DNA from: Pandoraea norimbergensis
GTDB lineage: Bacteria > Pseudomonadota > Gammaproteobacteria > Burkholderiales > Burkholderiaceae
NCBI RefSeq assembly: GCF_001465545.3
Contig: NZ_CP013480.3
Span: 5,332,001-5,396,000, forward strand
Direction: 5' to 3'
DNA length: 64,000 nt
This document shows positions 60,710 through 64,000 of this stretch, piece after piece (the first letter of the stretch is position 1; every line of letters begins with the position of its first letter). The translations under genes and the position numbers were made by a program. The notes beneath the pieces were generated by a model. It saw only the letters and a list, made by a program, of their open reading frames with translations. It was not told the DNA's origin and searched no databases.

Positions 60710-61300
60710 ATGGCAAGCACCCCCGCAACGCCCGCGACCGTGCCGACGGCGCCGCCGCCGGTCGGCGACATGATTCAACAGCTGCGCAAAGAACGCGGCA
60801 TGACGCTGGAAACGCTCTCGCGCGCCTCGGGCGTCTCGAAGTCGATGCTCTCGCAGATCGAGCGCGACAAGGCCAATCCAACCATCGCCGTGGCCTGGCG
60901 GCTGTCCAACGCACTGGGCGTGCGGCTCGATCAGTTGCTCGGCGCGCCTGCTGGCGACCCGGAGCCGGTACGGGTGATCGGCAAGCACGAAATTCCCACG
61001 CTGGCCGGCGCAGAGCACGCCTATCAGTTGAAGATCCTTGGCCCGATGGAGCTGGCCGGCAAATACGAGTGGTATGAACTCACGCTCCAGCCGGGTTCCG
61101 CGCTCGTCTCCGACCCGCATGACCCGGGCACCCGCGAGCACTTCACGGTGTTCGACGGGCAGGTGGACATCGAAGTCGAAACGTTCGTGCGCCGCGCCAA
61201 GCCCGGCGAGACGGCCCGCTACCCCGCCGACCGCGCCCATGCGATCCGCAATGCGGGCAAGTCCGTGGCACGCGGACTGCTCGTGGTGATTCACGGTTAA
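60710..61300 (+). CDS. XRE-family regulator with C-terminal cupin domain
   Basis: A 196-residue regulator. The Cro/CI-type helix-turn-helix spans residues 19-76 (MTLETLSRASGVSKSMLSQIE, a near-ideal XRE recognition region); a cupin sensor domain follows (about 110-195, with PGSALVSDPHDPGTREHF). PuuR-like relatives control amino-acid or polyamine catabolism. GGAAAG lies before the ATG. It is divergent from kbl–tdh with palindromes between, so it probably represses both in response to threonine or a breakdown product (inference). Confidence 0.9.
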   Translation: MASTPATPATVPTAPPPVGDMIQQLRKERGMTLETLSRASGVSKSMLSQIERDKANPTIAVAWRLSNALGVRLDQLLGAPAGDPEPVRVIGKHEIPTLAGAEHAYQLKILGPMELAGKYEWYELTLQPGSALVSDPHDPGTREHFTVFDGQVDIEVETFVRRAKPGETARYPADRAHAIRNAGKSVARGLLVVIHG

Positions 61301-61504
61301 GCCCTTTCCCCCTAAGCCGCTTCGCTCAAGTCCGCCGCCAGACTGCCGTTACCACACGTTCGGTCGGTGCCTTCATCAGGGGCACTGATAACCAATACAC
61401 AACCGGACCGCCCGGACGTCTCCCCCCTTGTGAGACGTCAAGGGCAGCCGCCGCCAGCGCAAGCAACCAGCTAGCACCGCGGAACGAGTGGGGATGACGA
61501 AGTA

Positions 61505-63127
61505 ATGCAGCGATTGAGTTTGAATGCGAAGTTGTGGTCGGCCGTCGGGTTGATGTGGATCAGTCTGCTGGTCATGGCAGTGTGGGGCGCGTGGGCCCAG
61601 CGCAACACGATGCTCAGCGAGCGGCGCGCGGGGCTCACTCACGTGGTCGATTCCGGCCTCAGTCTCGTGAAGCACTACGCCGAGCGCGCCGAACGCGGCG
61701 AAATGACCGTCCCCGACGCACAGAAACTCGCCCGCGAGCAGATCGGTGCGATCCGTTACGACGGCGACAACTATTTCGGTATCTTGAACTCGCAACGGGT
61801 GATCGTGCTGAACTCGGTCAATCCGAAGCTCGAGGGCAAGGATATGAGCCAGTTCCGCGACCCGTCGGGCAAGCTCATGTTCTCGGACATCGTCGCCGCC
61901 GCGCGCACCGACAATCCCTTCGTGACCTATCTCTGGCCCAAGCCGGGCTCGGACAAACCCGTCGAGAAAATCAGCCGTGTGGGGGCCTATACCCCGTGGG
62001 ACTGGTATCTGACGACCGGCGTCTATGTCGACGACATCAACGCCGCCTTTGTCGGCGCGCTGCTGCGCTGGGGCGCCATCCTTGCCGTCATCGGTCTGGC
62101 GGTTTCCGCCGTCATGCTGCTCATCATCCGCAACGTGCGCGACAGTCTGGGCGGTGAGCCGGAATACGCGGCCGACATTGCCTCGCGCATCGCCGATGGC
62201 GATCTGCTCACGCAAGTGAAGTTGCGTCAGGGCGATCGCGCGAGCCTGCTTTACGCGATGCAGCGCATGCAGGGCAATCTGCAACAGATGATCGGACGGA
62301 TTCGCAGCGGCACCGGTGCCATTACGACGGCGGCACGCGAAATCGCCGAAGGCAATACGGATCTGTCGGCGCGTACCGAACAGCAGGCGGCGGCACTGGA
62401 AGAGACGGCATCGTCGATGGAGCAACTGACCTCGACCGTTCGTCAGAACGCCGACAACGCGCGTCAGGCCAGCCAGCTCGCCGAGAGTGCCTCGTCCATC
62501 GCGGTACGCGGCGGGCAGGTGGTCGATCAGGTGGTGGCGACGATGGAAGGCATTTCGTCGAGTTCGAATAAGGTCGTCGACATCATCAGCGTGATCGACG
62601 GCATTGCGTTCCAGACGAATATTCTGGCGCTGAACGCCGCCGTGGAAGCCGCCCGTGCCGGTGAACAGGGCCGGGGCTTTGCCGTCGTGGCAGGCGAAGT
62701 GCGCACGCTCGCCCAGCGCAGCGCCGCCGCCGCGAAGGAAATCAAGGAACTGATCGAAGCGTCGAACGGGCGTGTGCAAGACGGCTCGATCCTCGTCGCG
62801 CAAGCCGGACAGACGATGCACGACGTGGTGCAGGCCGTGCGCCGCGTGACCGACATCATGGGTGAGATTTCAGCCGCCTCGAGCGAGCAGAGTCACGGCA
62901 TCGAACAAGTCAGCCGGGCGGTCACGCAGATGGATGAAGTGACGCAGCAGAACGCCGCGCTGGTGGAGCAAGCCGCCGCCGCAGCGGCTTCGATGGAAGA
63001 TCAGGCCCATCAACTCGATGCCGCCGTGGCCGCCTTCCGGATGGCCACCGGGCAGCATCTCGAAATGGCGTCCGGTCCGTTGAGGACGCAAACGGCGTCG
63101 GTGGCCATGAAACGTTTGGCGGCCTGA
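61505..63127 (+). CDS. Methyl-accepting chemotaxis protein
   Basis: A 540-residue chemoreceptor. It has TM1 (10-31), a periplasmic single-Cache domain (about 33-185; [14 protein letters not shown] and [19 protein letters not shown] are typical sCache_2), TM2 (about 188-212), HAMP (213-268) and a cytoplasmic signalling domain with hairpin tip [37 protein letters not shown] split over about 364-400. No C-terminal CheR pentapeptide is present (ends KRLAA). sCache_2 receptors often sense small carboxylates such as pyruvate or propionate; the ligand here is unknown. Confidence 0.95.
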   Translation: MQRLSLNAKLWSAVGLMWISLLVMAVWGAWAQRNTMLSERRAGLTHVVDSGLSLVKHYAERAERGEMTVPDAQKLAREQIGAIRYDGDNYFGILNSQRVIVLNSVNPKLEGKDMSQFRDPSGKLMFSDIVAAARTDNPFVTYLWPKPGSDKPVEKISRVGAYTPWDWYLTTGVYVDDINAAFVGALLRWGAILAVIGLAVSAVMLLIIRNVRDSLGGEPEYAADIASRIADGDLLTQVKLRQGDRASLLYAMQRMQGNLQQMIGRIRSGTGAITTAAREIAEGNTDLSARTEQQAAALEETASSMEQLTSTVRQNADNARQASQLAESASSIAVRGGQVVDQVVATMEGISSSSNKVVDIISVIDGIAFQTNILALNAAVEAARAGEQGRGFAVVAGEVRTLAQRSAAAAKEIKELIEASNGRVQDGSILVAQAGQTMHDVVQAVRRVTDIMGEISAASSEQSHGIEQVSRAVTQMDEVTQQNAALVEQAAAAAASMEDQAHQLDAAVAAFRMATGQHLEMASGPLRTQTASVAMKRLAA

Positions 63128-63144
63128 TAGGCCGCCAGATAACG

Positions 63145-63170
63145 CGAACGGCGACGGCTAGTGCCGTTCG
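63145..63170 (+). terminator. Weak hairpin after the chemoreceptor gene
   Basis: CGAACGGC (63145-63152) pairs with GCCGTTCG (63163-63170), loop 10 nt. The tail is C-rich with only TTT, so termination may be inefficient. Confidence 0.5.
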
Positions 63171-63196
63171 CCGTCGCCCTTTCCCCGCCAGTCGCA

Positions 63197-63880
63197 TCAG
63201 GCGGGTGCAGGCACTTCCAATAGCGCCGCGTCGATGATCTGCCCTGCCACCGTCGGCAACACCCGCAACGGGGCCGACCCCGGGCCGAATGTCTGGCTCG
63301 CGGCGTAGGCGCCTTCGAGCACCAGCGACAGCGCATCGACCAACGGGGCCGGTTCCTGCAAACCGGCCGCCGTCGCCAGCTCGGTGAAGCGGCGCACCAC
63401 TTCCGCCTTGTAGTTCACCACCGACTTGCGGGCCGGGTGTTCCGGGTCCGGAAACTCGGCGGCCACGTTCACGAACGGGCACCCGCGATAGCCGGGATGG
63501 CTCGCACGCTCCGCCAAATCCACGAAGATCTGGAGCAACTGCTTGCCCGGCTCGCCCGGTCGACGGGCAATGCTCTCGTCGATGCGCTGAAGACTGCACG
63601 TCTGCATTTCATCCAGATACGCCAGAATCAACTCGTCCTTCGACGCGAACTGGCGATACAGGCACATCTTGTTGACGCCCGCGCGCTTGACGACGGCGTC
63701 CACCCCCACGGCCCGCACGCCCTCCGTATGGAACAACTCCACGGCGGCATTGAGCAGATACTGCTGCGCCAACGGTGCCGGCGTCACATGCCGGCCGCCT
63801 TTGACCGTGCTGCGGCCCGTTGCGGGGGAGCCTTCCGCGCTAATGGCTTGCGTGGGGTCCCGGGCTATCGTTTTGGCCAT
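63197..63880 (-). CDS. TetR family transcriptional regulator
   Basis: A 227-residue regulator. A 35-residue Thr/Gly/Arg-rich N-terminal extension precedes the helix-turn-helix (about 40-88; AVGVDAVVKRAGVNKMCLYRQFASKDEL). The C-terminal domain has RASHPGYRGCPFVNVAAEFPDPEHP with a Cys in the GCPF motif found in TetR proteins that answer to electrophiles or quinones. It is divergent from a gene starting at the right edge; inverted copies of TTGTGACGG lie between. Confidence 0.9.
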   Translation of the reverse strand: MAKTIARDPTQAISAEGSPATGRSTVKGGRHVTPAPLAQQYLLNAAVELFHTEGVRAVGVDAVVKRAGVNKMCLYRQFASKDELILAYLDEMQTCSLQRIDESIARRPGEPGKQLLQIFVDLAERASHPGYRGCPFVNVAAEFPDPEHPARKSVVNYKAEVVRRFTELATAAGLQEPAPLVDALSLVLEGAYAASQTFGPGSAPLRVLPTVAGQIIDAALLEVPAPA

Positions 63881-63905
63881 TCTCTGGCGCTCCTGATTCT
63901 ATGAT

Positions 63906-63973
63906 TTGTGACGGAAGGCATGCGGCGCCTCGGCAGTGCGCTGGCGGGTCGCTGAAAGCCCCTGCCGTCACAA
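63906..63973. promoter_or_regulatory. Widely spaced inverted repeat in the TetR divergent region
   Basis: TTGTGACGG (63906-63914) recurs inverted as CCGTCACAA (63965-63973), 50 nt apart. Each arm sits near one of the two divergent starts, as operator half-sites might. Confidence 0.4.
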
Positions 63974-63986
63974 AGGAATGCTTGAC

Positions 63987-64000
63987 ATGTTACCGATCGG
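63987..64000 (+). CDS. Start of a divergent gene cut by the window edge
   Basis: AAAGGA (63972-63977) lies 9 nt before an ATG at 63987 reading MLPI before the edge; an in-frame ATG at 63978 is the alternative. The product cannot be identified. Its position suggests it is the target of the adjacent TetR regulator. Confidence 0.4.

Noticed and set aside
61415..61439. GACGTCTC/GAGACGTC inverted repeat before the chemoreceptor
   Set aside because: A perfect 8-bp arm with 9-nt loop but no promoter or terminator context; could be chance or an RNA hairpin.
61376..62821. A 481-codon minus-strand open frame opposite the chemoreceptor
   Set aside because: Shadow frame; the real gene on the plus strand has Cache, HAMP and signalling motifs.

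Overview
The window is one continuous stretch of high-GC chromosome from a betaproteobacterium of the Burkholderiaceae. Gene neighbourhoods (pcm–rhodanese–tolC–waaA, yqgE–ruvX–pyrB, recX–recA followed by a two-component system, a Kdo hydroxylase beside waaA/waaC) and overall gene style fit Pandoraea or a close Burkholderia relative best; the genus is an inference. I see no insertion sequence, prophage, integrase, CRISPR array or rRNA. There is one tRNA (Met, CAT anticodon) behind a consensus sigma-70 promoter.

Layout. 1-336: end of a 3-oxoadipate enol-lactonase-like hydrolase. 567-6114: a four-gene overlapping operon (DUF3348, DUF802, OmpA/MotB-like, DUF2894). The DUF802 protein has four membrane segments with ExbB/MotA-type signatures and an enormous repeat-rich helical tail; its partner has a MotB-type transmembrane aspartate plus an OmpA domain. 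Together they look like a ZorA/ZorB-type ion-driven rotary motor with two uncharacterised partners, and this is my main candidate for an undescribed system. 6306-13529: trmB, uppP, a lipoprotein, a YkgJ-type protein, an SDR/TetR divergent pair, pcm-like, rhodanese and tolC. 13693-18561 (minus): LPS core genes waaA, kdoO and waaC, and a phosphomannomutase/phosphoglucomutase. 18884-25861 (plus): a glycan operon with a flippase, three GT4 glycosyltransferases and two tandem WecA/MraY-like initiating transferases.

25980-33126: apaH with a lysine-rich tail, then a minus-strand block with an acyltransferase, a metal-site-less dihydroorotase homologue, pyrB, ruvX, yqgE, an unrecognised helical protein and rubredoxin. 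33289-36840: a divergent ThiD-like kinase, a PglL/Wzy-type O-oligosaccharyltransferase and a type IV pilin. 37021-42749 (minus): TerC, sucD, sucC, DUF2889, recX, and recA with a perfect LexA box. 42951-47299 (plus): a TctD/TctE-like two-component system and an MHS-family transporter with a large periplasmic insert.

47466-64000: tRNA-Met, a zinc-ribbon protein, a second TerC, nhaR overlapping a PerM/AI-2E exporter, a TPR–GT9 protein, an ABC importer (fused double permease plus ATPase with an extra C-terminal domain, no binding protein), an outer-membrane barrel, a 47-residue membrane protein, the threonine-catabolic pair kbl–tdh with a divergent XRE–cupin regulator and a clear palindromic operator, a chemoreceptor, and a TetR regulator divergent from a gene that starts at the right edge.

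Functional threads: envelope and glycan biogenesis dominate. UppP recycles the undecaprenyl carrier. The WecA-like enzymes, glycosyltransferases and flippase could build lipid-linked glycans that PglL transfers to the neighbouring pilin. WaaA, KdoO and WaaC build and modify the LPS inner core.
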